Shown piece by piece: positions 24,691-34,278 of a DNA stretch of 64,000 nucleotides. A program made the translations under genes and the position numbers. How positions within the stretch are numbered: the stretch's first letter is position 1; each line of letters starts with the position of its first letter. Origin of the DNA: Arthrobacter sp. OAP107 (GTDB lineage Bacteria; Actinomycetota; Actinomycetes; Actinomycetales; Micrococcaceae); NCBI RefSeq assembly GCF_040546765.1, contig NZ_JBEPOK010000001.1:930001-994000 (forward strand), written 5' to 3'. The notes beneath the pieces were generated by a model. It was not told the DNA's origin, did not search any database, and saw only the letters and a program-made list of their open reading frames with translations.

Positions 24691-24970
24691 TGCCGGCCCC
24701 CGGCCCCGCCGGGGACCCGATCCCGGACAGCGTTCGGGGCGCCCCGGACGGCATTCCGATCAAAAGGCTCAAAACGTGAATGAAGGCTAATAACCCTCAC
24801 AAGGCACGCAAGCGTGGCCGCACCCCGGCAGTTCTTCCTACGGTAGGTGCACTGATCATGACTCATGTCACAGAAGACGGAATGTCGCAGGCATGGCTCA
24901 AGGATCCACGGACAAAGGCGCCGCCGCAAATGAGGCGGCCGGCGCAGAGACAACAGAGAGGCTTTACGCC

Positions 24971-25815
<845 letters not shown>

Positions 25816-25819
<4 letters not shown>

Positions 25820-26697
25820 CCACTCTTGTGCAGGGGGAGACGGTGAACCCGCAACAGCAACAGCAGCAGGCCGCGGCCGTGCAGTCCGGCAAAACGCAGT
25901 ACCGGCGCCGCACCACGGCGATCTGGGTGGGCCGCGCCGTCCTCGCTGTGGCCGTCGTCGGCGGCTGGCAGTGGTTCACCTCGGTAGGCTGGGTGGACGC
26001 GTTCTTCTTCGGCCAGCCCAGCGAGATCTGGCACAGCCTCGTGAAGCTCTTCACGGAGGGAACGGCCTTCGGCACCATTTGGGAGAACCTCTGGATCACC
26101 ATGCAGGAGGCGTGCCTGGGCTTCCTGCTCGGCACGTTCGTCGGCGTGGTGCTCGGGCTCCTGCTGGGCTCGAACAAGTACCTCTCGGCCGTCGTCGGTC
26201 CGTACATCAGGATCGTGAACTCGATTCCGCGTATCGTCCTCGGATCGATCTTCATCGTGGCCTTCGGCCTCGGGGTGTTCCCGAAGGTTCTGCTCGCCGC
26301 AGTACTGGTCTTCTTCGTCGTCTTCTTCAACGCGTTCCAGGGCGTGCGTGAGGTGGACCAGAACCTCGTGGCGAACGTCCGCGTGCTCGGTGCATCGCCG
26401 GTCCAGGTGGCGATCCACGTGACCATTCCTTCGGCGATGACGTGGATCATCGCGAGCCTCCACACGGCCTTCGGTTTCGCGATCATCGGTGCACTCGTCG
26501 CGGAGGTGCTCGGCGCCCAGCAGGGCATCGGCCTGATCATCAGCCAGGCGCAGGGAACCTTCGACCCCAACACGGTCTTCGCCTGCATGGTGATCATCGC
26601 GGTGATCACACTGGCCGCCGAATACTTGATCAGCCTCTTGGAACACTCCCTCCTCAAGTGGCGGCCGCCGAACCGTTCCGAGGCCCAGGCCATCTGA
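25816..26697 (+). CDS. ABC importer permease subunit (SsuC/TauC/ThiX type)
   Basis: Inner-membrane permease of 293 residues with about six helices. A Gln-rich cytoplasmic start (NPQQQQQQAA) precedes the first helix. The EAA-type coupling loop is visible as NVRVLGASPVQVAIHVTIPSAMTWI. It overlaps the ATPase gene by 4 bp and probably works as a homodimer with it. GATIIGALVAEVLGAQQGIGLII-like sequence near the end is typical of the nitrate/taurine permease group. Substrate as for the ATPase. Confidence 0.85.
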
Positions 26698-26772
26698 CAG
26701 CCCAGGCCATCTGACCACACCCCGAAATTTCAAACAGCAGTATCCCTGAACAGAAAAAGGAAAAGTGCCCCA

Positions 26773-27888
26773 ATGATGAAGCACAAGATCTACGCCGCCG
26801 CCGCCCTGGGCGTGGTGGCCCTCAGCCTCGCTGCCTGCGGCGGCAACACGGCCGCCAGCGCCCCGGCCTCCGGCGGTTCCGGCGGCACAGCGTCGGCCGA
26901 CACCTCGAACATGCCCACGGTCAAGCTCATGGTGGGCGGCATCGACAAGCAGATCTACCTGCCCTACCAGCTCGCCGAAAGCCTGGGCTACTACAACAAG
27001 TACGGCGTGAAGGTGGAGCTCTCCACGGAGCAGCACGGCGGCGTCGGGGCCGAGGAAGCCATGGCGTCCGGCCAGGTGGACATGGCCGGTGCGTGGTACA
27101 TCCACACGGTCGACTTCCAGTCCAAGGGCAAGAACGTCATCGACCTGGTGCAACTCTCGAGTGCACCGGGCGAGCGCATCATGTGCAGCCCCAAGGCCAA
27201 CGTCCACTCGGGCGCGGACCTCCGGGGCAAGACCGTCGGCGTGACCGACCTCGGCTCCGGCACCGATGAGCTTACCCAGTTCATTGCGGCCAAGGCCGGA
27301 GTCACGAAGAACGACTACCACACCATCGCCGTGGGTGCCGGAGCCACTGCCATCGCAGCCATCCAGCGCGGCTCCGCCGACTGCGTCATGACCACCCAGC
27401 CCACCGTGGGCGCGCTGGAGAGCAAGAACCTCGCGGTCTCGGCAATCGACCTGGCGACCGCGGACGGCACCAAGGCCGCGCTCGGCGGCTCCTGGCCGGC
27501 GGCCAGCGTCCTGGCACAGGCCGACTGGGTCAAGTCCCACGAAGCCGAGGCCCAGAAGGTTGTGAACGCCCTCGTGGACACCATGCACTGGATCAGCACA
27601 CACTCGGCGGCGGAGATCGCGGACAAACTGCCCTCCACCTTCGTGCAGAACAGCACCATCTCGAAGGACCAGTACGTCAAGGCACTGGACACTGACAAGG
27701 GGCAGTTCCTGCCGGACGGCCTCATGCCGGCGGGTGGCCCCAAGACAATCTTCGCCATGGAGAAGCAGAACGGCGTGGACACGTCCAAGGTCACCTTCGG
27801 CGGCACGTTCACCACCAAGTACGCCGACGCCGCGCTCAAGCTCGAGGGCTACACGCCCACCACGACGCCGGCCGGCTCGGACGGCTAA
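26773..27888 (+). CDS. ABC importer substrate-binding lipoprotein, NMT1/SsuA-like
   Basis: Lipoprotein of 371 residues. The signal ends in LAACGG (Cys about residue 22), followed by a Gly/Ser-rich linker. The binding domain carries the family pattern: IYLPYQLAESLGYYNKYGVKVEL, DMAGAWY, LRGKTVGVTDLGSGTDEL and GSADCVMTTQPTVGAL, as seen in nitrate, sulfonate and pyrimidine-precursor binding proteins. It follows the permease gene after 75 bp. GAAAAAGGAAAAG gives a strong ribosome-binding site. A long perfect hairpin ends the operon. Ligand unknown; creatine, guanidino compounds or a pyrimidine are candidates. Confidence 0.85.
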   Translation: MMKHKIYAAAALGVVALSLAACGGNTAASAPASGGSGGTASADTSNMPTVKLMVGGIDKQIYLPYQLAESLGYYNKYGVKVELSTEQHGGVGAEEAMASGQVDMAGAWYIHTVDFQSKGKNVIDLVQLSSAPGERIMCSPKANVHSGADLRGKTVGVTDLGSGTDELTQFIAAKAGVTKNDYHTIAVGAGATAIAAIQRGSADCVMTTQPTVGALESKNLAVSAIDLATADGTKAALGGSWPAASVLAQADWVKSHEAEAQKVVNALVDTMHWISTHSAAEIADKLPSTFVQNSTISKDQYVKALDTDKGQFLPDGLMPAGGPKTIFAMEKQNGVDTSKVTFGGTFTTKYADAALKLEGYTPTTTPAGSDG

Positions 27889-27935
27889 CCCTCGCCGGCT
27901 TACGTCAGCCAAGTCCCAGCGTCACCAAAGTTAAA

Positions 27936-27990
27936 GTACGACGGCGGGCCCGCACCTTTCAGATCGAAAGGTGCGGGCCCGCCGTCGTAC
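27936..27990. terminator. Bidirectional terminator with a perfect 25-bp stem
   Basis: Arms 27936-27960 and 27966-27990 are exact reverse complements around a 5-base loop (AGATC). The hairpin lies between convergent genes (binding protein, IclR) and should stop both transcripts. Confidence 0.8.
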
Positions 27991-28009
27991 CGTTCCTGTG
28001 CGCCGCCGC

Positions 28010-28864
28010 TTATGCGCTCCGGCGCTCCTTCGGTGCCACGCCGCCCAGGCGCTGCGTGACCTGCCGGGCCGCGCTGGCGCACGCCTCGCCGAGGCTCTGC
28101 AGGGTGTCGGGGGAGACCCGGAACTTGGGTGCGGGGATGAGGACTGAGGCCACGATGTCGCCGCGGTGGTCATAGACCGGGGCAGCGATGCCAACTTCCT
28201 CGATGGACGTCTCGCCGTAGTTGATGGCCCAGCCGCGCTGGTTAACTTCCCCGAGGCGCTTCAGGTACTCCTCGACCGAGTGATCGTCGAGCCCGGGCAG
28301 GGTGATGGTGCCGCTGCGGAGCAGGGCGTTCACTCGTTCTGTCTGTTCCCCGGCGAGGAAGATCTGGACCGAGGCGCTGAGGGCATCGTTGTAGCGTGCG
28401 CCCAGCGGGGTGGTGTGTTTGACCTGCTGACGGCTGGCGATCTGCTCTACGCACATCGACTCGGTGCCGTTCCACACCATCAGGGCGCTGGTTTCGCCGG
28501 TGCGTTCGGTGAGGTCGCGCAGAACCGGATAGGCAACGCGCCGTTCCTCGAGTTCGGCCAGCAGCGGCCCGGCCACCGCGATCAGGCCGAGCCCCAGCCG
28601 GAAGCGGCGCGTGTCCGGGTCCCGCTCCACCAAGTGTTCCTGCTCGAACGTGGCAAGGATCCGGGACACCGTGCTCTTGTGCAGGCCCACCCGGCTGGCG
28701 ATCTCGGTGACGCCGAGCATCGGTTCGTCCGCGGTGAAGCTGCGCAGCACGGCGATGGCGTTGACGATCACGGAGGCGCCGCGGGCGTCGCCATTGGCGG
28801 GCTCCTTGCCGTCGCCTTTGAGTGCGTCGGGGCCTGGGTTCGCGGGTGTTGCCGGTGGAGTCAT
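28010..28864 (-). CDS. IclR-family transcriptional regulator
   Basis: Regulator of 284 residues with a disordered start, a winged HTH (LGVTEIASRVGLHKSTVSRILATFEQE, outline of residues about 55-80) and the IclR effector domain (TPLGARYNDALSASVQIFL, QRGWAINYGETSIEEVGIAAPVYDHRGD). A TATAGT -10 box (28872-28877, reverse strand) lies 7 bases before the ATG at 28864, so it should be leaderless. It lies between the ABC importer and the creatinase operon. The TTGCAAC repeats upstream of the MHS transporter gene are candidate binding sites for it, and its own promoter does not contain an obvious copy. Confidence 0.85.
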   Translation of the reverse strand: MTPPATPANPGPDALKGDGKEPANGDARGASVIVNAIAVLRSFTADEPMLGVTEIASRVGLHKSTVSRILATFEQEHLVERDPDTRRFRLGLGLIAVAGPLLAELEERRVAYPVLRDLTERTGETSALMVWNGTESMCVEQIASRQQVKHTTPLGARYNDALSASVQIFLAGEQTERVNALLRSGTITLPGLDDHSVEEYLKRLGEVNQRGWAINYGETSIEEVGIAAPVYDHRGDIVASVLIPAPKFRVSPDTLQSLGEACASAARQVTQRLGGVAPKERRSA

Positions 28865-28926
28865 GGTGTTCACTATATTTCTTCGCTGTCGTGCTTCCGG
28901 CCTTGTTGCCTGCCGGAAGCGGGGGC

Positions 28927-29022
28927 GGGCATGCCCTCCCAACCGCCGCCGTCGTCGTACTTAACCCAAGGCTGCTAAATCCAGAGCCTTGCTGACAACG
29001 GCCGGCGGGGGAGGGCATGCCC
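28927..29022 (-). terminator. Nested hairpin between creatinase and the IclR gene
   Basis: Outer 14-bp arms (28927-28940 and 29009-29022) pair perfectly, and each contains the self-palindrome GGGCATGCCC. An inner hairpin AAGGCT/AGCCTT (28968-28990) sits in the loop. It lies just past the creatinase stop and probably ends or attenuates that operon before the IclR gene. Confidence 0.5.
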
Positions 29023-29035
29023 CCTAACCCGGGGG

Positions 29036-30307
29036 CTAGGCGCTGATGATGTTGTGCTCAGGGCCGAACGGGAACTTGGTGATGTTCTCGGCGCCGTCCT
29101 CGCCCACCACCAGGATGTCGTGCTCGCGGTAGCCGCCGGCGCCGGGCTGGCCGTCGAGGACCGTGATCATCGGTTCCATGGAGACCACCATGCCCGGTTC
29201 GAGCACCGTGTCGATGTCCTCGCGCAGCTCCAGTCCGGCTTCGCGGCCGTAGTAGTGGCTGAGGACGCCGAAGGAGTGGCCGTAGCCGAAGGTGCGGTTG
29301 GCGAGCAGGCCGTGCGACACGTAGATCTCGTTGAGCTCGGCGGCGATGTCCTTGCAGACGGCGCCGGGCTTGATGAGTTCCAGGCCGCGGCGGTGGACCT
29401 CGACGTTGATGTTCCACAGTTCCAGCGACCGGGCATCCGGTTCGCCGAAGAACAGTGTCCGCTCCAGGGCCGTGTAATAGCCGGAGGTCATGGGGAAGCA
29501 GTTCAGGGACAGGATGTCGTGCTCCTGGATCTTCCGGGTGGTGGCCCAGTTGTGCGCGCCGTCGGTGTTGATGCCGGACTGGAACCACACCCAGGTGTCG
29601 CGGATCTCCGAGTTGGGGAAGGTGCGGGCGATCTCATGCACCATCGCCTCCGTGCCGATCAGGGCCACCTCGTACTCGGTGATGCCGGCCGTGATGGCGT
29701 TGCGGATGGCTTCGCCGCCAAGGTCACCGATCCGGGCGCCGTGCTTGATGACCTCGATTTCCTCGGAGGACTTGATCATGCGCTGGCGCATCGCGGCCTG
29801 CGCCACGTCCACCAGGGTGGCCGATTCGAACGCGCCCTGGATCTTGTTCCGGTTGTCCAGCGGCAGGGAGTCGTCCTCGACGCCGAGCCGGCGGACGCTG
29901 ATGCCGCGGGTGCGCAGCACCTCCTGGATGCCGAAGATGAAGTTGTCCCGGCGCCAGTCCGTGTACACCAGGTTGTCGCCGTAGCTGCGGCGCCAGGGCA
30001 TGCCGGCGTCGATGTTTGCGGTGACGGTGACCGTGTCCTCCTTGGTGACCACCATGGCGTAGGAGCGGCCGAAGTAGGTGAACAGGAAGTCGGAGTAGTA
30101 CTTGATCGAGTGGTAGCTGGTCAGGACGACCGCGTCGAGGTCCTTCTCGGCCATGATGCTGCGCAGGCCCGCGAGGCGGCGCTGGAACTCGGCGTCGGAG
30201 AAGGTCAGTGAAACCTTCTCGCCGTTGTTGAGGACCTTGAGGCGCTCGAGCTTGGCGACGTCGTTGACAGTGTCGCCGCGACGGGTGAGATTCTCGGTGA
30301 TGGTCAT
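29036..30307 (-). CDS. Creatinase (creatine amidinohydrolase)
   Basis: Enzyme of 423 residues that splits creatine into sarcosine and urea. It matches Pseudomonas/Alcaligenes creatinase along its length as I recall it: TSYHSIKYYSDFLFTYFGR, PWRRSYGDNLVYTDWRRDNF (outline), WFQSGINTDGAHN with the catalytic His, SFGVLSHYYGREAG, VVSMEPM with the active-site Glu, and GAGGYREHDILVVGEDGAEN near the end. The fold is the M24 pita-bread type without the metal ligands needed for peptidase action. The ATG at 30307 follows AAAGGAA. It is downstream of an MHS transporter (32-bp gap) in the same operon. No sarcosine oxidase or urease is in the window. Confidence 0.9.
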   Translation of the reverse strand: MTITENLTRRGDTVNDVAKLERLKVLNNGEKVSLTFSDAEFQRRLAGLRSIMAEKDLDAVVLTSYHSIKYYSDFLFTYFGRSYAMVVTKEDTVTVTANIDAGMPWRRSYGDNLVYTDWRRDNFIFGIQEVLRTRGISVRRLGVEDDSLPLDNRNKIQGAFESATLVDVAQAAMRQRMIKSSEEIEVIKHGARIGDLGGEAIRNAITAGITEYEVALIGTEAMVHEIARTFPNSEIRDTWVWFQSGINTDGAHNWATTRKIQEHDILSLNCFPMTSGYYTALERTLFFGEPDARSLELWNINVEVHRRGLELIKPGAVCKDIAAELNEIYVSHGLLANRTFGYGHSFGVLSHYYGREAGLELREDIDTVLEPGMVVSMEPMITVLDGQPGAGGYREHDILVVGEDGAENITKFPFGPEHNIISA

Positions 30308-30339
30308 GCTTGTTCCTTTTCTTTCTTGGGTGGGTGTTG

Positions 30340-31683
30340 TCAGTGCTGCTGCAGGGGCTTCTTGGAAGTCTCCACGGCGAACAGGACTGCGATGAGGGAA
30401 ATCAGTGAGGCGGCCACGAGGTACCAGCCAGGGGCCAGCTTGTTGTGCGTGAGGCCGATCAGGAGGGTGGCCATGAACGGGGCGGTGCCCCCGAACAGGG
30501 CGTTGGAAAGGTTGAAGCTGACGGCGAAGCCGCTGTACCGGGTCTTCGTGGGGAAGAGCTCGGCCAGGAAGCTGGGCAGGGTGCCGTCGTTGAGGGTGAG
30601 CATGCCACCCAGGAGGATCTGGACCAGCACGATCACCAGGAAGTTGCCTGTGTCGAGGAGCATGAACGCCGGCACGGTGAGCAGTATGAACAGCACGGAC
30701 GCGGTGATCAGCATCTTCTTGCGGCCGAACCTGTCCGAGGCGATGCCAGTGACGAAGATGAAGCCGATGTAGCTGGCCAGGGCGATGGTGGTGGCCAGGA
30801 ACGATTCGCCGGCGCCGAAGCCCAGTTCCTCGGCGAGGTAGGTGGGCATGTAGCTGAGGATGACGTAGAAGCCGACGGCGTTCAGCAGCACCGCACCGGT
30901 GGCGATGATGAGCTGCTTCCTGTTGTTCCGGAACATGTCCCTCGCGGGTGCCTTGCCGTGTTCTTCCTGCGAGAGGGCGCGGAAGGCGGGGGTGTCCTCG
31001 AGTTTGGTGCGGATGTACCGGCCGATCAGGCCCATCGGGGCGGCGAGCAGGAACGGCAGCCGCCAGCCCCAGTCGTGCAGCTGGCTTTCGCTGAGGACGC
31101 TGGTGAGCAGGGCGGCCAGGAGGCTGCCCAGCAGCAGTCCCGCCGCCGTGCTTGCGGGTACGACGGCGGCATAGAGTCCGCGGCGATGTGCGGGTGCGTA
31201 CTCCACCAGGAAGGCGGAGGCGCCGGCGTATTCCCCGGAGGCGGAGAACCCCTGGACGACGCGGACTAGCAGCAGCAGGACCGGCGCCAGGAGGCCGATG
31301 GTGCCGTAGCCGGGGATCAGGGCGATGCAGAACGTGGCCGCGGACATGATGACGATCGACAGCGACAGTGCTTTCCGCCGCCCCAGCCGGTCGCCGATGT
31401 GGCCCCAGAAGAAACCGCCCAGCGGACGGACGAAGAAGGAGATGGCAAAGACGCCAAACGTTGCAAGGAGTGCTGTCTGGCGGTCGGCATCGGGGAAGAA
31501 GACCGTGGAGATGATGCCGGCCAGGTAGCCGTAGACGGCGTAGTCGAACCATTCGACGAAGTTGCCGATGAAGCTCGCGGTGATGACCCGGCGTCGGGTG
31601 TCCTTGCTGACTTCGTCGCCGGTGTGGGGTGGGCCGGTCAGCGGCTCTGCTGTTCCGGCCGGTCGGGTTATCGGGTGTTCCAT
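30340..31683 (-). CDS. MHS-family MFS transporter, probable creatine/betaine-type uptake
   Basis: Membrane symporter of 447 residues with about 12 helices, metabolite:proton symporter subfamily (ProP/ShiA-like). Marks are NFVEWFDYAVYGYL, GGFFWGHIGDRLGRRKAL, RVVQGFSASGEYAGAS and SDRFGRKKML. The ATG at 31683 is chosen because the family start (SFIGNFVEWFDY) follows within the normal distance. It is first in the operon with creatinase, so creatine, a zwitterionic guanidino compound similar to betaine, is the obvious substrate, though not shown. TTGCAAC repeats in its promoter region suggest IclR control. Confidence 0.85.
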   Translation of the reverse strand: MEHPITRPAGTAEPLTGPPHTGDEVSKDTRRRVITASFIGNFVEWFDYAVYGYLAGIISTVFFPDADRQTALLATFGVFAISFFVRPLGGFFWGHIGDRLGRRKALSLSIVIMSAATFCIALIPGYGTIGLLAPVLLLLVRVVQGFSASGEYAGASAFLVEYAPAHRRGLYAAVVPASTAAGLLLGSLLAALLTSVLSESQLHDWGWRLPFLLAAPMGLIGRYIRTKLEDTPAFRALSQEEHGKAPARDMFRNNRKQLIIATGAVLLNAVGFYVILSYMPTYLAEELGFGAGESFLATTIALASYIGFIFVTGIASDRFGRKKMLITASVLFILLTVPAFMLLDTGNFLVIVLVQILLGGMLTLNDGTLPSFLAELFPTKTRYSGFAVSFNLSNALFGGTAPFMATLLIGLTHNKLAPGWYLVAASLISLIAVLFAVETSKKPLQQH

Positions 31684-31713
31684 GTGTCCACCAATGAAAA
31701 CTTGGGGTTGCTT

Positions 31714-31732
31714 GTGTTGCAACACTGTTGCA
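31714..31732. promoter_or_regulatory. Operator with TGTTGCA repeats upstream of the MHS/creatinase operon
   Basis: GTGTTGCAACAC (31714-31725) is a perfect palindrome that overlaps a second one, GCAACACTGTTGC (31719-31731), so TGTTGCA half-sites repeat every 11 bp. It lies 30 bp before the operon start. The probable binder is the IclR regulator at 28010. Confidence 0.6.
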
Positions 31733-31839
31733 CCAGAATAGGCGTGACGCAGCTCACTCGTCAATAGGTGGTTTCTGGGCTGCTTGGTGCAGCAGGCTAG
31801 ACCTGCGACCGGAGTCGGCGCTGAACAGCGTCGTTGCGC

Positions 31840-31856
31840 GTTGCATTGGCTGCAAC
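31840..31856. promoter_or_regulatory. Second TTGCAAC-type inverted repeat
   Basis: GTTGCA-TTGGC-TGCAAC, a perfect 6+5+6 repeat sharing its half-sites with the operator at 31714, about 115 bp further upstream of the operon. It may be an auxiliary site for the same regulator. Confidence 0.5.
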
Positions 31857-31897
31857 GAAGTTGAGCAGCATGCGGCATCGATGCACTGTCCGGAGGA

Positions 31898-31976
31898 AAC
31901 GCTCTCTCACTTGTCGCAGGGTTTCTCCCGACGCTCACTCACCTTTCGTCGGATTTTCGCGAACGCGTCCTCACTT
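31898..31976. repeat. Dispersed intergenic repeat copy (CGCTCTCTCAC ... ACGCGTCCTCAC)
   Basis: Contains ACGCTCTCTCACTT, a TTTCGTCGG middle and AACGCGTCCTCACTT. The same elements recur near 34045, 34560, 39050, 56045 and 57000. No coding function. Confidence 0.6.
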
Positions 31977-32059
31977 GGGCTGCACGTGGAGACTGCGGCT
32001 CTGGCTTCCCGGCCCGCGCCGCTGTATCAAGGAACTACCGCAATGAACGGGAGCGAATC

Positions 32060-32617
32060 ATGGTGAAGATAGCGGTGGTCATTGGCAGCACGCGTCCGCA
32101 GCGCCGCAGCCGGCAGGTGGCGGAATGGGTGTACTCCCGGGCGGGTGCACGGGGCGGCGCGGACTTCGAATTGCTAGACCTGGCGGACTTCGACCTTCCG
32201 CTGCTGGATGAGCCCATACCGCCTTCGATGGGTCAGTACAAACATGAGCATACGAAGGTCTGGGCAGAGGCAGTCTCACGCTTCGACGGCTTCATCTTCG
32301 TGACCGCCGAATACAACCATTCCGTCCCCGGTGCCCTGAAGAACGCGCTGGATTTCCTCTACGCCGAATGGAACAACAAGGCCGCGGGATTTGTCAGCTA
32401 CGGAAGCGCCGGGGGAGTGAGGGCCGTCGAGAATCTCCGCCTGATCACGGCAGAACTGCAAATGGCCGGTGTCCGCGCCCAAGTGGCATTGCCGTTCGCA
32501 TCAGAGTTCGAGAACTACACCGTCTTCACGCCGAGCGACGACGCCGAAGAGGCCCTGAAGCCGTTGCTCGACCAGCTCATCTCCTGGTCCACCGCACTCA
32601 AAACCCTCCGGTCCTGA
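32060..32617 (+). CDS. NADPH-dependent FMN reductase-family flavoprotein
   Basis: Protein of 185 residues with the flavodoxin-like fold: IAVVIGSTRPQRRSRQVAEW (FMN phosphate loop, residues about 4-23), FVTAEYNHSVPGALKNALDFL (central FMN-binding signature) and GFVSYGSAGGVRAVENL. Such enzymes reduce quinones, azo compounds or free FMN with NADPH. The ATG follows GGGAGCG. It is a single-gene unit beside a convergent DHFR-like gene. Physiological substrate unknown. Confidence 0.88.
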   Translation: MVKIAVVIGSTRPQRRSRQVAEWVYSRAGARGGADFELLDLADFDLPLLDEPIPPSMGQYKHEHTKVWAEAVSRFDGFIFVTAEYNHSVPGALKNALDFLYAEWNNKAAGFVSYGSAGGVRAVENLRLITAELQMAGVRAQVALPFASEFENYTVFTPSDDAEEALKPLLDQLISWSTALKTLRS

Positions 32618-32645
32618 CAGAGCCGGGCCTGGAGGCGCCCAAACG

Positions 32646-33197
32646 TCAGACGTTGCGCACGCTGTAGGTGCTGACAACGTTTCCTTTGCTGGTCCTGTAC
32701 TGGTCCTTGAGTTCGAGCCTGGTTAGCGGATCGCCGTCCTCGAACAGCCGGCGTCCGCTGCCGGCCACAACGGGATGCGTCATAAGCGTCAATTCGTCGA
32801 GGAGGCCGGCGAACAGCAGTTGCCGCGTGACTGAAATGCTGCCGCACACGGCGATCTCGCCGCCGTCGCGCTTTTTGAGATCGGTAACGAACTCTTCGAG
32901 CGGCGCCCCGATCAGGTGAGAATTCTGCCATTCGAGGGGCTCCGAGAGAGTGCGCGATGCGACGAACTTTTCCACCGGGTTGATGAAGGCGGCGAAGTCC
33001 TCGTCCTGAGACGCATTGGGCCAGTAGCCCGCCCATTCCTGATAGCTGACCCGCCCGAGGACCACTGTGTCCACCGTGTTGATCATCTTGGTCAGTCCCT
33101 TGCCAAGGTCCTCATCGAAGCTGTCGAACTGGAAATTGAATGGATCCTGCACTACGCCATCCACGGAGTGGAACAGTCCGGCGGTCACCTTGCGCAT
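32646..33197 (-). CDS. Dihydrofolate reductase-like (RibD C-terminal fold) protein
   Basis: Protein of 183 residues of the YyaP/YwjB group: start MRKVTAGLFHSVDGVVQDP, VVLGRVSYQEWAGYWP, FVASRTL, GSISVTRQLLFAGLLDELTLMTHPVVAGSG (outline). The fold is that of DHFR and the RibD reductase domain, but members are common duplicates with unproven substrates. The start has AGGAGGA just upstream. It is not next to folate or riboflavin genes, so no pathway is assigned. Confidence 0.85.
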   Translation of the reverse strand: MRKVTAGLFHSVDGVVQDPFNFQFDSFDEDLGKGLTKMINTVDTVVLGRVSYQEWAGYWPNASQDEDFAAFINPVEKFVASRTLSEPLEWQNSHLIGAPLEEFVTDLKKRDGGEIAVCGSISVTRQLLFAGLLDELTLMTHPVVAGSGRRLFEDGDPLTRLELKDQYRTSKGNVVSTYSVRNV

Positions 33198-33519
33198 CGG
33201 TTCCTCCTAATCGGGTCGTCAGGCTTTACGGTATTCGGCCACGGCCGGCGTGGGAAGGTTTTCAAGCAGTTGCGTCGGAACGGTTTGACGCGCCGACGCC
33301 TGGCGGATGAACTGTGTGGGCGTTGCGTGTCCTGTCGACACACCGCGACGCCGGCCTCGTGACGTTGAAGCTTGAGGATAAGCCGGATAGACCTATGACC
33401 TTCGTCGGACTGGCGGATATGGCGGTTCATCGCGCGGAAGCACCATGATGCTGCCCGCGCGAGCCGCCCGGGCTTCTATGCTGGCCTAGGAATCGGCGTC
33501 GAATTCTAGGGGGACAGAG
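33198..33519. other. 322-bp intergenic gap, no feature recognised
   Basis: The gap lies between two divergent genes and must hold promoters for both. A TATGCT -10-like box lies near 33475. I see no reliable gene, repeat or RNA in it. Confidence 0.4.
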
Positions 33520-34278
33520 ATGACTCACCGCGCTGCCTTCGGTATTGCCGCGATCGTCGCGCTGTTGCTGTCAGCATGTTCGGCGCCGCAGGCCGGTCCC
33601 GCTCCCACGTCCGCTGTGCCCTCGGTTCAGCAGGAAATGCCGACGGCGGTGGTACAGAGCGCGGGAGGCAGGAAGGCCGTCGTGCACGCCGGAGTTTCGT
33701 CCGCTCCCGAGGAAAGCGGCCAGCTCGTCGGCAGTCTCGCCGCCGATGGGGCCGGATGCCTCGTGGTGCGGACCGGCGACGGGCAGTCAACCACACTGGT
33801 CTTCCCGGAAGGCACTGTTTTCAAGGGCGAAACACTGGCGTTGCCGGATGGCTCGTCCCTGTCCGACGGCGCCAAGGTGACCCTGGACGGTGCCCGTGTT
33901 CCAGCTGACGAGAAATTGAGCGTATGCCCGAACTACTCCAGGCTTTTCTCAGTGGTGACAGCCACCGTCACCCCCCAGCGGCAGGACCTGAGAGAAGCGC
34001 CGGGCCAAAAGCGGCAGGACCTGAGATCGGCCGACAAACGCCCTCTCACTTCCTGTCGGGTTTTTCCTAACGCGTCCTCATCTTTGGTCGTCTGTTCCCT
34101 GGACGGACAAACTTCCGGCGAGTGCCGCCGTCGGACTTGCCGGTGGGGTATCTTGCGGGTATCCGACCGGACCCGGCCAACAAGGAGACACCGTGGAATA
34201 CATGCTTTTTATCTGTACCGATCCCACAGCGCCGAAGTATGTGGCCGCCGAGGACAACATCGAGGAATGGGTTGCTGA
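33520..34278 (+). CDS. Hypothetical lipoprotein whose 3' end runs into a dispersed repeat
   Basis: Lipoprotein whose reliable part is about 150 residues. The signal ends in LLLSACSAP (Cys about residue 20). The domain that follows is strand-rich (GCLVVRTGDGQSTTLVFPEGTVFKGETL, outline) and contains a conserved-looking Cys pair (GAGCLV, SVCPNYS). From about 33970 the frame enters the dispersed repeat (PQRQDLREAPGQKRQDLRS) and continues for about 100 unlikely residues, overlapping the next gene by 86 bp. The natural stop was probably lost when the repeat arrived. Function unknown. Confidence 0.6.
   Translation: MTHRAAFGIAAIVALLLSACSAPQAGPAPTSAVPSVQQEMPTAVVQSAGGRKAVVHAGVSSAPEESGQLVGSLAADGAGCLVVRTGDGQSTTLVFPEGTVFKGETLALPDGSSLSDGAKVTLDGARVPADEKLSVCPNYSRLFSVVTATVTPQRQDLREAPGQKRQDLRSADKRPLTSCRVFPNASSSLVVCSLDGQTSGECRRRTCRWGILRVSDRTRPTRRHRGIHAFYLYRSHSAEVCGRRGQHRGMGC
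33972..34092. repeat. Dispersed repeat copy with internal duplication
   Basis: Two AGCGGCAGGACCTGAGA units (33976 and 34009 areas) are followed by CGCCCTCTCACTTCCTGTCGG and AACGCGTCCTCATC. It belongs to the same family as the copies at 31898 and 56044. Confidence 0.6.

Noticed and set aside
24691..24970. A TPP riboswitch before the NMT1-type ABC importer
   Set aside because: The TPP consensus (CTGAGA and the later GAACCTGA) is absent.
29036..30307. Xaa-Pro aminopeptidase for the creatinase gene
   Set aside because: The fold is shared, but the whole sequence, including GINTDGAHN and the tail, agrees with creatinase rather than a metal-dependent peptidase.
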